Shown: positions 44,994 to 54,049, counted from the first letter of the stretch. The stretch: DNA of 64,000 nt from Cerasibacillus sp036516575 (GCF_036516575.1 NZ_DATBTY010000073.1:124001-188000); one strand, 5' to 3'. Notes: generated from the sequence alone by a model not told the origin. Translations and numbers: made by a program.

Positions 44994-46007
44994 TTAATCT
45001 TCATTATAGAAATTTTCTATATGCTGATAAATAGCGATTAACTCATAGAGGACGATCAGTTCAGGTGGGAAATGTGTGGGATGTTTTCCACTAGATGTCA
45101 TTTCCTTATTATCTTCCCAGAACAATGTTGTTAGTTGTTCCATCTGCTCACGAAGAAATTCTTTATTGTACGCTTTCGGTTGTTGCATCGCTTCTTCAAG
45201 AATACGAATCGATTGAAGAATGATTTGGCGGTCTGCTTTCGTCCACGAAATTGTTTCTAAAGGTGTATGGACTAAGTTTTCGATGTGATAAATAATCATT
45301 CGCAAACTATTCAGCTGTTGTTTCACTTTTTCAGCATTCTTTTTCTCAATCCCTACAAGCGGATGAATCTTTGCTTCGTCCTCTTGATAGCGAATAAGTG
45401 CTTCCGCATGTATAATTTTACTCCGCATACGCTTAAGTGCCTTTCTATCAGCTATATCATCTTCATGTCTATTTTCTAGAATATCGTGAAAAACATCATA
45501 TAAGAGATTCGCAGTCTTTTTACTTATTTGTTGTATATGTTTAATAATATCTTTCGAATAGTCAGGTGGTAGAATTAACATGTTAACAGCAGTTGAAACG
45601 AGTAGACCAATTGTTGTTGTACCGAGACGGATAAAAAAGGCAATTAAGAAATGACTGTGGACAACCTCAACCATGGCGACAGCTGTCAATGTTGCTACAA
45701 GTAAACCAGCATGCAAATTTAATTTATAGCATGTCAAGATTGTTAGGACAGCTGATAATGTATATGTAATCGGTGAATTACCGAATATCGAAATAAAAAA
45801 AACCGTATAAGCAGAACCAATCGCTGAAGCAGGGAAACGAATAATCCCTTTTCTAATAGAGTCTGACACGGTAGGTTCAATCGTAACAATGGCTGTAATG
45901 ACCGCAAAGACAGGCGGCCAGCCAATTAATTCACAAATCCATGCCGTTAAAAAAACAGCGATTCCTGTTTTAATAACTCTTCCACCAGTAAATTGAAAAC
46001 GCCGCAT
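44994..46007 (-). CDS. Aromatic acid exporter family protein (FUSC/ArAE_1)
   Basis: A 337-residue membrane protein of the ArAE_1 (DUF939) family. Five to six hydrophobic helices fill residues 1-150 (VIKTGIAVFLTAWICELIGW, FAVITAIVTIEPTVSDSIRKG), followed by a soluble helical C-terminal domain (about 160-335). The family resembles the pump half of aromatic-acid efflux proteins; the substrate is unknown. The second of two ATGs (46007) is better spaced from GGAGG. Related to B. subtilis YqjA-type proteins. Confidence 0.83.
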   Translation of the reverse strand: MRRFQFTGGRVIKTGIAVFLTAWICELIGWPPVFAVITAIVTIEPTVSDSIRKGIIRFPASAIGSAYTVFFISIFGNSPITYTLSAVLTILTCYKLNLHAGLLVATLTAVAMVEVVHSHFLIAFFIRLGTTTIGLLVSTAVNMLILPPDYSKDIIKHIQQISKKTANLLYDVFHDILENRHEDDIADRKALKRMRSKIIHAEALIRYQEDEAKIHPLVGIEKKNAEKVKQQLNSLRMIIYHIENLVHTPLETISWTKADRQIILQSIRILEEAMQQPKAYNKEFLREQMEQLTTLFWEDNKEMTSSGKHPTHFPPELIVLYELIAIYQHIENFYNED

Positions 46008-46136
46008 CATTTTTCCTCCATTTTAATTAAAATTTGACTTCAGTATAGCATATACAAGATTTAGAAATGAAAAACTATAAAAAACTTAACATGATGAAAC
46101 AGTCGCATAACAAGCTCTATCACTAAAACTATTGTT

Positions 46137-46165
46137 TTGAAATATAATTGTAACATTACTATAAT
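46137..46165 (+). promoter_or_regulatory. cwlO promoter, possible WalR half-site
   Basis: TTGAAA (46137-46142) and TATAAT (46160-46165), 17 bp apart, give a strong promoter and a leader of about 145 nt. TGTAAC in the spacer (46149) followed by 5 nt and TATAAT is a partial match to the WalR box. B. subtilis cwlO is WalRK-controlled and has a long leader, so this fits. Confidence 0.6.
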
Positions 46166-46317
46166 ACGTGTGAAATCATTCGGTGTTATACTTCGTTTAG
46201 TAGAAAAGTATGAGAGATATACATAAGTATTTAATATATAAAATGTACTGCATATACATAATTCGTTTCGACATTTTTAAATCGTTTGCAGTTATTATGG
46301 GAAAGTGGGGAAGAATT

Positions 46318-47520
46318 TTGAAAAAGTCAATTATTACAGTTGCAACAGTATCAGTTGTTGGTTTAAGTAGTATGTTTATTACACAAACAAGCTATGCTGA
46401 GACTTTACAACAATTACAGAATAAGCAAGTAAACATTCAAGATGAACGCTCACAAGTCAAGAAAAATTTAACGAAAGCAGAAAAAGAGATTGCAGATCTC
46501 TTAATAGATTTAAAAGAGTTGAATAAAGAAATTGAACAAACGAATAAAGCATTAACGGCTAACAAAAAAGAAATGACAAAGACAAAAAAAGACATTACTA
46601 AGACAGAAGATGAAGTTGCTTCATTGGAAGAAGCTATTGAAGAACGTTTCGAGATTTTAAAAGAACGTGCCGTGTCATATCAAAGTAGTGGTGGAAGCAT
46701 CGGTTTACTTGATGTTATCTTCGGTTCAAATGATTTCAATGATTTAATTAGCCGTGTGACAGCTGTAACAAAAATTACAGAATCAGATCAACAACTTATT
46801 GACAAAATTGATGAGGATAAGCAAAAAGTTGAAAAAAAGTTAACAGAATTAGAAGAAATGGAAGTTGAACTTCAAGGAATGCAACAATTAATCCTTGAGC
46901 AAAAAGAGGAAAATGAAGCACGTAAAGAAACATTAAAGAAAAAGGAAAAACAATTAAAGAAAAAAGTAAAGAAACTTAAAATGAAAGATAGTGATCTCGC
47001 ATCACTCGAAGCACAAGTTTCTACTGATATCGAATCAGCACGTACACCTGTTGTAGCAATTCAAAATGCTTCTGAATCTGAAGGAACTACAACTGGAAGT
47101 GAAAGTGGAACGAATAAAAAGTCTACAGCACCAACAGCAAATCCTGCACAAACAGCTAATTTCGGTTCTGCTATTCAAGCAGGATATTCAGTTGTAGGAA
47201 CACCTTATGTATGGGCTGGAAAAGGACCAGGTGGCTTTGACTGTTCTGGATTTGTTTCATGGGCATATGGAAAAGCTGGTAAATCATTACCATCTAACAC
47301 AGCATCCATGAGAGGTGTCGGTACAAAAGTATCTTACGGAAATATTAAACCAGGTGATCTTGTATTTTTTGATACATATAAAACAGATGGTCACGTTGGA
47401 ATTTATGTTGGTGGCGGTAATTTCATCGGTGCACAAAACAGTACAGGTGTAGCAGTTGCCAATATGACAAGCGGTTATTGGAAATCGAAATTTAGTGGCC
47501 ATGTACGTCGTGTAAACTAA
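46318..47520 (+). CDS. cwlO: Peptidoglycan DL-endopeptidase CwlO (NlpC/P60)
   Basis: A 400-residue secreted cell-wall hydrolase. The signal peptide ends near TSYAET (about residue 27). A long coiled coil (about 28-240) resembles CwlO, including YQSSGGSIGLLDVIFGSNDF; this part contacts FtsEX in B. subtilis. A Ser/Thr-rich linker precedes the NlpC/P60 domain (about 290-400) with catalytic Cys in GGFDCSGFVSWAYG and His in DGHVGIYVGGG. The usual third polar residue position reads FIGAQN, not FIHA. TTG 46318 after GTGGGGAAG gives the signal peptide. B. subtilis cwlO lies near trxB; here it is elsewhere. Confidence 0.9.
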   Translation: MKKSIITVATVSVVGLSSMFITQTSYAETLQQLQNKQVNIQDERSQVKKNLTKAEKEIADLLIDLKELNKEIEQTNKALTANKKEMTKTKKDITKTEDEVASLEEAIEERFEILKERAVSYQSSGGSIGLLDVIFGSNDFNDLISRVTAVTKITESDQQLIDKIDEDKQKVEKKLTELEEMEVELQGMQQLILEQKEENEARKETLKKKEKQLKKKVKKLKMKDSDLASLEAQVSTDIESARTPVVAIQNASESEGTTTGSESGTNKKSTAPTANPAQTANFGSAIQAGYSVVGTPYVWAGKGPGGFDCSGFVSWAYGKAGKSLPSNTASMRGVGTKVSYGNIKPGDLVFFDTYKTDGHVGIYVGGGNFIGAQNSTGVAVANMTSGYWKSKFSGHVRRVN

Positions 47521-47528
47521 TAAAATAT

Positions 47529-47568
47529 AAAAGCAGAATCTCAAGATTGAGATTCTGCTTTTTTTTAC
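47529..47568. terminator. Bidirectional terminator, cwlO / crcB1
   Basis: AAAAGCAGAATCTC and GAGATTCTGCTTTT with flanking A- and T-tracts, in the 47-bp gap between convergent genes. Confidence 0.92.
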
Positions 47569-47909
47569 TATAACATTAGAATTAAGAAAACAGCAATTAA
47601 AGAAATCATCGCTGTACTACATACATACATAATTGCTAACAGATGTTTTTTCTCTTGTATGAATTGTAATGTTTCGTGACCAAATGTAGAAAAAGTTGTA
47701 TAAGCCCCACAGAAACCAATTCCAATGGTCAGCCAACCGACTTCAGAAATAAGCCCTAGCATATAAAGCTTAACAATCAAAACTAAGAGAATCGAACCAG
47801 TTATATTGACAATAAACGTACCAACACCGAACGGTTTAATTTTTGTCGATATATAATAGCGACATACACTGCCTAAGAATCCACCTACTGCTACAGAGAA
47901 AATCTCCAT
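47568..47909 (-). CDS. crcB1: Fluoride channel CrcB/Fluc, subunit 1
   Basis: A 113-residue four-helix membrane protein that exports fluoride as a dual-topology dimer. Motifs GGFLGSVCRYY (about 8-18), NITGSILL (about 34-41) and GAYTTFSTFGHE (about 67-78) are present. It is the last gene of the zinc operon, 10 bp after a second CrcB, so the pair probably forms a heterodimer. No fluoride riboswitch lies in front. Confidence 0.93.
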   Translation of the reverse strand: MEIFSVAVGGFLGSVCRYYISTKIKPFGVGTFIVNITGSILLVLIVKLYMLGLISEVGWLTIGIGFCGAYTTFSTFGHETLQFIQEKKHLLAIMYVCSTAMISLIAVFLILML

Positions 47910-47919
47910 TTATAATCAC

Positions 47920-48297
47920 CTAATTATTCACAACTTGAGCGACATAATAACCAGAATATGACAACAAGATACCACCAATCAGACTACAAAAGCAATACAA
48001 GATAGCTAGGAAATAATTTGTCTGAAGAAGATGAACGACTTCTACTGCAAATGTAGAAAAGGTTGTAAATGAACCGATTACCCCTACACTTATTGCGGTC
48101 ATAAATAGTGGTGGTTTATCCCATTTTGTTCCGAAATAAGTCAATAAAAAACTAAGTATAAAACACCCACTTATATTGATGAGAAATGTAGCCAGGGGAA
48201 ATCCACTGCTCGTCGAAATAAATAAGGAAATCGTATAACGTAACAGTGTACCAATAACTCCCCCAATACCTACCGCCATCATCGTTTTTAACTGCAT
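47920..48297 (-). CDS. crcB2: Fluoride channel CrcB/Fluc, subunit 2
   Basis: A 125-residue CrcB paralogue: GGVIGTLLRYTISL (about 11-24), INISGCFIL (about 41-49) and GSFTTFSTFAVE (about 75-86). ATG 48297 starts one base after the zur stop, with no strong ribosome site of its own, so translation is probably coupled to zur. The longer frame into zur is rejected because CrcB proteins start at this methionine. Confidence 0.92.
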   Translation of the reverse strand: MQLKTMMAVGIGGVIGTLLRYTISLFISTSSGFPLATFLINISGCFILSFLLTYFGTKWDKPPLFMTAISVGVIGSFTTFSTFAVEVVHLLQTNYFLAILYCFCSLIGGILLSYSGYYVAQVVNN

Positions 48298-48298
48298 A

Positions 48299-48709
48299 TT
48301 ACTGACAATCCGGACAACGACCATAAACTTCAAATTTATGATCGTCAATTTGATAGTTATTTAATAGGTGTGCTACAACATCATCCATTGGACAAACATT
48401 AATTTTCTTCGTATTACCACATTCTTTACAAATAAAATGATGGTGATGATGATCACTACAATTCATGCGGAAATGCTTTTCCGAATTAAGATCTGTTGAT
48501 TCTAAAATACCAAGTTCATGATAGAGATGGAGATTACGATAAACCGTATCATAACTAATTCCTTCATAAATCGATGCCATATATTCATATAGTTCCTTCG
48601 CAGTTCGATAACCATCTTCTTTATGAAAATAATTAAGGATTTCTTGGCGTCGATCAGTCATTTTATAACCATTTTCTTTTAAAAGATCAAGCGATTCCTG
48701 AAGACTCAT
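48299..48709 (-). CDS. zur: Zinc uptake regulator Zur (Fur family)
   Basis: A 136-residue Fur-family repressor. The N-terminal winged helix (about 5-80, SYDTVYRNLHLYHELGILE) is followed by the regulatory zinc site HHHHHFICKECG (about 88-99) and structural cysteines CKEC and CPDC. It resembles B. subtilis Zur more than PerR or Fur, and lies in a znu operon whose promoter has Zur-box-like palindromes. znuB ends 5 bp before its start. Confidence 0.92.
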   Translation of the reverse strand: MSLQESLDLLKENGYKMTDRRQEILNYFHKEDGYRTAKELYEYMASIYEGISYDTVYRNLHLYHELGILESTDLNSEKHFRMNCSDHHHHHFICKECGNTKKINVCPMDDVVAHLLNNYQIDDHKFEVYGRCPDCQ

Positions 48710-48714
48710 TTAAT

Positions 48715-49560
48715 TCATCCCTCTTTCGATAAGATGTAAGAAAATCGTTTAACACTAATTGAAACGAGTAAAATAATAATAGCAACGACAACAATCGTTC
48801 CACCCGGTGGAATACTTAAGTAATAACCACTAATTAATCCTACTATAACAGCTATTTCAGCAAATACAATAGATAGAATGACCGTTTGTTTAAAGCTATG
48901 GCTAATACGCATGGCACTAGCAACAGGTAATGTCATTAACGCAGATACGAGAAGGACACCGACAATACGAATGGATACCGCTATGACAAGAGCGGTTAAT
49001 ACAATAAATAAAAAATGAATGCGTTTCGAATGAATACCTGAAACTGTCGCATGTTCTTCATCAAATGATAGAGTGAGTAGTTCTTTATAAAAGATACGTA
49101 TCACGAAGATAATCAACGTCGCCATGCCGACAATGGTCCAGAAATCTTGCTGACTGACTGCTGAAACAGAACCGAATAGATAATTAAATAAATCATTATT
49201 AAATCCATTCGCTAAAGCAATAAAAATAACACTTAATCCGACACCACCACTTAAAATAATCGGTATCCCAATTTCTTGATAACCTTTATAGATATGTCTT
49301 AACTTTTCGATTAGAATAGCTCCAATAACAGAAAAAGCCATCCCACTATATAGTGGATTTAAAAACGGAAGTAGCATCATTTTTTCAAGTAATAGGCCGA
49401 AAGAAATTCCCGCCAATGTCACATGTGATAAAGCATCAGCTAAAAGTGATAGTCGACGTACAACGAGAAATGCACCAAGCAGCGGTGCGATAATCCCGAC
49501 GAGTAAACCAGTTAAAAACGTATGACGTAAAAAATCAAACTGTAATAAATCAGCTAGCAT
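48715..49560 (-). CDS. znuB: Zinc ABC transporter, permease ZnuB
   Basis: A 281-residue family-3 metal ABC permease with about eight helices. The typical motif ADALSHVTLAGISFG lies at about 41-55 (compare GDAISHAILPG in the manganese permease). It is the third gene of znuA-znuC-znuB-zur-crcB2-crcB1, 11 bp after znuC. Zinc is inferred from the histidine-rich ZnuA and the Zur operator. Confidence 0.92.
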   Translation of the reverse strand: MLADLLQFDFLRHTFLTGLLVGIIAPLLGAFLVVRRLSLLADALSHVTLAGISFGLLLEKMMLLPFLNPLYSGMAFSVIGAILIEKLRHIYKGYQEIGIPIILSGGVGLSVIFIALANGFNNDLFNYLFGSVSAVSQQDFWTIVGMATLIIFVIRIFYKELLTLSFDEEHATVSGIHSKRIHFLFIVLTALVIAVSIRIVGVLLVSALMTLPVASAMRISHSFKQTVILSIVFAEIAVIVGLISGYYLSIPPGGTIVVVAIIILLVSISVKRFSYILSKEG

Positions 49561-49571
49561 AAGACACCTCC

Positions 49572-50330
49572 TTAATCATGATCGTGAATGATCGCCTGGA
49601 CAGGATGACCGTAAATTTTTGATAATTGTTCTGTTGTTAGTGCGGTGTATTCCTCTGAATCACCGTGAAAATGTAATGTCCGATTTAAACAGGCGACATT
49701 TGTCGCATATTCAGTCATAACACCTGTATCATGGGTGACGAGCAGTAGTGTAAGATCGTTTTTGGCATTTAGTTCGTATAGAAGTTTATAAAATCGATCA
49801 ACATTTTGGTAATCAATCCCAACTGTTGGCTCATCAAGAATTAATAGTTCTGGGTCACTCACTAAAGCGCGTGCAATAAACACGCGCTGTTGCTGTCCGC
49901 CAGACAAATCACCAATATTTCGATGTATATATTTCTCCATCCCCACGGATCGAATAGCTTCTAAAACCTTTTCTTTATGTTGTTTCTTAAAAAACTTAAA
50001 ATAGCCGATTTTTGCTGTTAAGCCCATGGCAACAACTTCAAAAACAGTTGCTGGAAAACCTTTATTAAATGAGTTCGCCTTTTGCGATACAAATCCAATG
50101 CGATTCCAGTCTTTAAATTCACTCATCGGCTGATTTAATAAGTAAATCGATCCGTTATCTGGTTTTAAAAGACCGAGAATGATTTTAATTAAGGTTGTTT
50201 TACCGCCCCCGTTAGGACCGACTAAGCCCATGAACATCCCGCGTTTAATCTCTAAATTAACATTTTTCAATATTGGACGTTCACCATAGGAAAAATCAAT
50301 GTTTTCCAAACGGATAACAGAATCCTGCAT
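49572..50330 (-). CDS. znuC: Zinc ABC transporter, ATPase ZnuC
   Basis: A 252-residue ABC ATPase: Walker A GPNGGGKTT (about 37-45), signature LSGGQQQRV (near 142), Walker B LLILDEPTVGID (near 161) and H-loop VTHD (near 197). It couples ATP to zinc import with ZnuB. It lies 26 bp after znuA in the same operon. Confidence 0.93.
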   Translation of the reverse strand: MQDSVIRLENIDFSYGERPILKNVNLEIKRGMFMGLVGPNGGGKTTLIKIILGLLKPDNGSIYLLNQPMSEFKDWNRIGFVSQKANSFNKGFPATVFEVVAMGLTAKIGYFKFFKKQHKEKVLEAIRSVGMEKYIHRNIGDLSGGQQQRVFIARALVSDPELLILDEPTVGIDYQNVDRFYKLLYELNAKNDLTLLLVTHDTGVMTEYATNVACLNRTLHFHGDSEEYTALTTEQLSKIYGHPVQAIIHDHD

Positions 50331-50356
50331 TTACTCAACTCCCTTTATGTTAAAGT

Positions 50357-51322
50357 TTACTTTGTCACTTCATCAAGGATTTTTAGGTTATGTTGCATTA
50401 AGCTAATATAATCATCTTTATTGTTAATATCTTCATCCCTCAGGACTTCTAAATTATGAAGCACACGTTCTTCTGCACCAATCTGGTCTTGGACAATTTT
50501 TGCCACACGATTAGTGCCTGTTTGATCATATAGAACATAGTTCATTTGTTTTTCTTCTGCTAATTTCGTGATTTTCGCCAAATCCTTTTGCGATGGTTCA
50601 TTACTAGAAGAAAGGCCACTTATCGATATTTGCTCAATGCCATATCTGTCTTCCCAATAACCGAAAGCTGCATGACTAACTAATACATGTTTATGTTTCT
50701 TTTTTGATAAGGTATCGACAAACTGTTGATCTAAAGCTGTTAACTCTTCTTCAAGTTTCTTCAAGTTTTCTTCATATTGCTTTTTATAATCGGGATGAAG
50801 CTCACTTAATTGTGCTGTAATGATTTTACCAATGTCAATCATTCGTAATGGATCTAGCCAGATATGAGGGTCTAAATCTCCGTGGTCATGATGATGATCG
50901 TTTTCCTCATGAGCATGTTCATCATCTTCATGACCGTCGTGTCCGTGATCATGGCCATCACCTTCAATAAACAATTCTTCATGTTTTCCAATCTCCAGTA
51001 ATGTGACATCATGGGATTTTAGGGCATCAGCTGTAGCTTCTGCAAAACTTTCCATACCAGAACCAAGATAAATAAAGGCGTCACCTTTAGCAATGTCGGT
51101 CATTTCTTTTGAAGAAAGTTCAAAAGAGTGGGCATCAACACCTGGTGGAATGACTGATTTTACCGTCGCTTCGTCGCCAACAATCTGTTCTGTTAAATAT
51201 TGAATTGGATATATTGATGTATAGATAAGATCTTTTTGTTCTTTTGCATCATTCGTATCTTTCCCACATGCACCTAGTAATACAGTAAATAAAATAGCAG
51301 TAATCGTAAACAGTCTTTTCAA
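50357..51322 (-). CDS. znuA: Zinc-binding lipoprotein ZnuA
   Basis: A 321-residue cluster A-I metal-binding lipoprotein. Lipobox VLLGACGKD puts the lipidated Cys near residue 19. A His/Asp/Glu-rich loop (about 118-148, repeated HDH and HEDDEHAHEEN groups) is the zinc-collecting loop of ZnuA/AdcA. Zinc ligands follow in GVDAHSFEL, DPHIWLDP and SHAAFGYWEDRYG. TTG 51322 behind AAGGGAGGA gives the signal peptide. It is the first gene of the operon. Confidence 0.94.
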   Translation of the reverse strand: MKRLFTITAILFTVLLGACGKDTNDAKEQKDLIYTSIYPIQYLTEQIVGDEATVKSVIPPGVDAHSFELSSKEMTDIAKGDAFIYLGSGMESFAEATADALKSHDVTLLEIGKHEELFIEGDGHDHGHDGHEDDEHAHEENDHHHDHGDLDPHIWLDPLRMIDIGKIITAQLSELHPDYKKQYEENLKKLEEELTALDQQFVDTLSKKKHKHVLVSHAAFGYWEDRYGIEQISISGLSSSNEPSQKDLAKITKLAEEKQMNYVLYDQTGTNRVAKIVQDQIGAEERVLHNLEVLRDEDINNKDDYISLMQHNLKILDEVTK

Positions 51323-51358
51323 AATAAATCCTCCCTTAAATTCGTCAATTAATATCAT

Positions 51359-51400
51359 ATCGTAATGAATACGATTTGTAAATAGGAATCATTACGATTA
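51359..51400 (-). promoter_or_regulatory. Zur operators of the znu operon
   Basis: ATCGTAATGAATACGATT (51359-51376) is a near-palindrome matching the Zur box, and TCATTACGATT (51389-51399) matches its right half with a poor left half. Both lie within 80 bp of the znuA start. Zinc should repress the operon, including zur itself. Confidence 0.8.
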
Positions 51401-51600
51401 TGTGTTTTTATATGCTATCATTCACTGAGAAAGTCTCACTAATGATGGGTGGGGATGAATCGTTTATATATAATTAGTGATATAATCATAATTTAGGAAA
51501 GATACTCGATTAATACGATGTAAAAATGCTATAATGAGTTTTGTTATACATATATTATTTTTTATAACTGGTTAAGCTATCCTTAGGGAGGAAATCATAG

Positions 51601-53265
51601 ATGAGTATGTTAGAAAAGATTGAAACGGAAATTAAAACAGCACTGAAACAAGCTGTTGTAGAAGCTGGGATAACAGAAGCAGAACAAATCCCAGATATTA
51701 TTTTAGAAAAACCGAAGAGTAAAGAACATGGTGATTACGCGACAAATATTGCGATGCAATTAACAAAAATTGCGAAACAAGCACCACGAAAAACAGCTGA
51801 AGCAATCGTCGAACATTTTACTAGTGAACATGTGACAAAAGTTGATATCGCTGGACCGGGTTTTATTAACTTTTTTATCGACCATGCGTTCTTAACAAAA
51901 CTCGTTCCAAGTATATTGCAAGCGGGTGATAATTACGGTCGCTCTGAAGCAGGAGAAGGAGAGCGCATTCAAATTGAGTTTGTCTCTGCTAACCCAACAG
52001 GTGATTTACATTTAGGGCATGCCCGTGGAGCAGCATATGGTGATGCGTTATGCAATGTGCTTGATGTTGCAGGATATGATGTGGAACGTGAATATTATAT
52101 TAATGATGCGGGAAATCAAATTGACCAGCTCGCTCACTCGGTTGAAGCACGTTATATGCAGGCCTTAGGAAAAGACTGGGATATACCAGAAGATGGTTAT
52201 CATGGTAAGGACGTCCAAAAATTTGGTCAAGAGTTAAAAGAGCGTGACGGTGATAAATGGGTTCATGTCGCTGAAGAAGAACGTCTAAAGTATTTCCGTC
52301 AATACGGACTCGAACGTGAACTTGATAAAATAAAACAAGACCTCGCTGCATTTGGCGTAACATTTGATAACTGGTTCTCAGAAACAACATTATATGAAGA
52401 TAAAAAAATCGATGAAGCGCTAGACCGTTTAAGAGAATCTAATCTCGTTTATGAACAAGACGGGGCGACATGGTTTAAAACAACAGCATACAAAGATGAT
52501 AAAGACCGTGTCTTAGTCAAATCAGATGGTAGCTACACATATTTAACACCAGACATTGCTTATCATAAAGATAAACTTGATCGTGGTTTTAATACGCTCA
52601 TTAATATTTGGGGTGCTGACCACCACGGCTACATTCCACGTATGAAAGCAGCGATTCAAGCGTTAGGCTATGATGAAGATACGTTAGAAGTAGCTGTCAT
52701 TCAAATGGTTAATTTATATGAAGATGGCGAACGCGTTAAAATGAGTAAACGGACAGGAAAAGCCGTCACATTAAGACAGCTGATGGAGGAAGTTGGGAAA
52801 GATGCAATGCGCTATTTCTTCAGCATGCGCTCAGGGGACTCGCATTTAGATTTTGATATGGACTTAGCGCGCTCCCAGTCTAATGAAAACCCTGTTTATT
52901 ATGTCCAGTATGCTCATGCACGTATTTGTACGTTGCTTAAACAAGCAGATAAAAAAGGTTTTATGGTAGATGAAACTCTGGATTACTCATTATTAACGTC
53001 AGAAAAAGAAGAAGAGCTTTTAGTCAAACTTGGGGAATTCCCACAAATGATTGCTGAAGCAGCTGAGAAACGCACACCGCATAAAGTGACACAATATGTA
53101 TTTGATTTATCAACATTACTTCATAGTTTTTATAATGCAGAAAAAGTATTAGATGAAGAGAATCGTGAATTGACGTCTGCGCGCTTAGCATTAATGGAAG
53201 CTGTAAAGATTACGATTGCGAATGCCTTACGAATCATCGGTGTCAGCGCACCAGAGAGTATGTAA
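51601..53265 (+). CDS. argS: Arginyl-tRNA synthetase
   Basis: A 554-residue class I synthetase. An N-terminal Add-1 domain (about 1-90) is followed by the HIGH-type motif ANPTGDLHLGHARG (near 130-143), the KMSKS-type motif VKMSKRTGK (near 380) and a C-terminal anticodon-binding DALR domain (about 440-554). ATG 51601 follows AGGGAGGAAATC. A TATAAT at 51530-51535 may be its promoter. No T-box was seen. It is monocistronic here. Confidence 0.97.
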   Translation: MSMLEKIETEIKTALKQAVVEAGITEAEQIPDIILEKPKSKEHGDYATNIAMQLTKIAKQAPRKTAEAIVEHFTSEHVTKVDIAGPGFINFFIDHAFLTKLVPSILQAGDNYGRSEAGEGERIQIEFVSANPTGDLHLGHARGAAYGDALCNVLDVAGYDVEREYYINDAGNQIDQLAHSVEARYMQALGKDWDIPEDGYHGKDVQKFGQELKERDGDKWVHVAEEERLKYFRQYGLERELDKIKQDLAAFGVTFDNWFSETTLYEDKKIDEALDRLRESNLVYEQDGATWFKTTAYKDDKDRVLVKSDGSYTYLTPDIAYHKDKLDRGFNTLINIWGADHHGYIPRMKAAIQALGYDEDTLEVAVIQMVNLYEDGERVKMSKRTGKAVTLRQLMEEVGKDAMRYFFSMRSGDSHLDFDMDLARSQSNENPVYYVQYAHARICTLLKQADKKGFMVDETLDYSLLTSEKEEELLVKLGEFPQMIAEAAEKRTPHKVTQYVFDLSTLLHSFYNAEKVLDEENRELTSARLALMEAVKITIANALRIIGVSAPESM

Positions 53266-53333
53266 ATTCTATAAATAAAGATTTGTAAAATTTTAAAACA
53301 AAATATTTTCATTATGAGTGTTACTAAGAACCC

Positions 53334-53518
53334 GCAGTTGACATACACTCCGCTTTCCGCGGGCGGTCTGCGAGCCTCCTCGAACTCGGGCCAACAGGAC
53401 GTTGGTCACAAAGGCGTTGCCACAGGACGTGGCGTTTTTAGCCTTTGTTCCTTAGATGTTTCTGTGGGGTCTAGCTAGCCTCGCTTTTCCCGCAGGAGTC
53501 TTCGTGTATGTCAACTGC
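53334..53518 (-). ncRNA. Bacillaceae-1-like RNA element with terminal inverted repeats
   Basis: A GC-rich 185-bp island bounded by perfect 15-bp inverted repeats (GCAGTTGACATACAC and GTGTATGTCAACTGC). On the minus strand two hairpins, CCAC-GTCCT-GTGG and CAAC-GTCCT-GTTG, show the RUCCU loops described for the Bacillaceae-1 RNA motif. The terminal repeats and the isolated GC content also fit a small non-autonomous mobile element. No reading frame is convincing. Confidence 0.6.
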
Positions 53519-53544
53519 TATACAGTTCTTCTTTTAACAATTCG

Positions 53545-53853
53545 AAAATAACTCAACCTTGATACGCATCATTTAAATATTCATAATGACGTATGATTCC
53601 TTCTTTCTTAAAGAACGTTCAGGAATGGCTCTATTTTTTACGTTTTTTGTTGCCATGTTAATTTCTACTTTCCTTAACTGTAAATCATGAAATACATGGT
53701 TAATGAATTGTTACAAGCAGATGTAGCCAATCCTTTCCCTACATGCCACTTACTAATGTAATCACGATATTCATCAATGAGTTGAAATAATTCTCCAGCA
53801 TGCCTTGGTTCTAAGATGGAAAGGTAAGTATCCGTACATATGATATGCCTCAT
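53545..53853 (-). pseudogene. Decayed RimJ/RimL-type N-acetyltransferase
   Basis: From ATG 53853 (minus) the frame reads MRHIICTDTYLSILEPRHAG and ELFQLIDEYRDYISKW, the start of a ribosomal-protein acetyltransferase. It then jumps to the acetyl-CoA segment GKGLATSACNNS, skipping the middle of the fold (some 80 residues). Two frameshifts follow before RKVEINMATKNVKNRAIPER and EGIIRHYEYLNDAYQG. The order of segments matches RimL-like GNAT proteins. A large deletion plus frameshifts make it inactive. Confidence 0.75.
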
Positions 53854-54020
53854 TTTACTTTTGTTTTTTTATAATTAGATATTAACATAGAAAGTCCATA
53901 GAGATATACGATTAGAATAGTGCATCAAGCACCACTTTGAGTTATGCCAGATTTTTTAAAAACAAATGTCAGCTAAAATCACTAATAAAACACTTTTTTC
54001 AAATAATTAATGCATTATCG

Positions 54021-54049
54021 TTGCGAAAAATTTAAAAGTATTTTATAGT
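54021..54049 (+). promoter_or_regulatory. fadN promoter
   Basis: TTGCGA (54021-54026) and TATAGT (54044-54049), 17 bp apart. Transcription would begin near 54057, upstream of the FadR box. Confidence 0.6.

Noticed and set aside
47920..48350. Fluoride riboswitch before the crcB genes
   Set aside because: crcB2 begins one base after the zur stop, leaving no leader.
48299..48709. PerR or Fur instead of Zur
   Set aside because: Sequence is closest to Zur, the gene is inside the zinc operon, and Zur-type boxes precede it.
51360..51600. T-box leader before argS
   Set aside because: No T-box sequence or terminator/antiterminator pair is visible; only promoter-like elements and Zur boxes.
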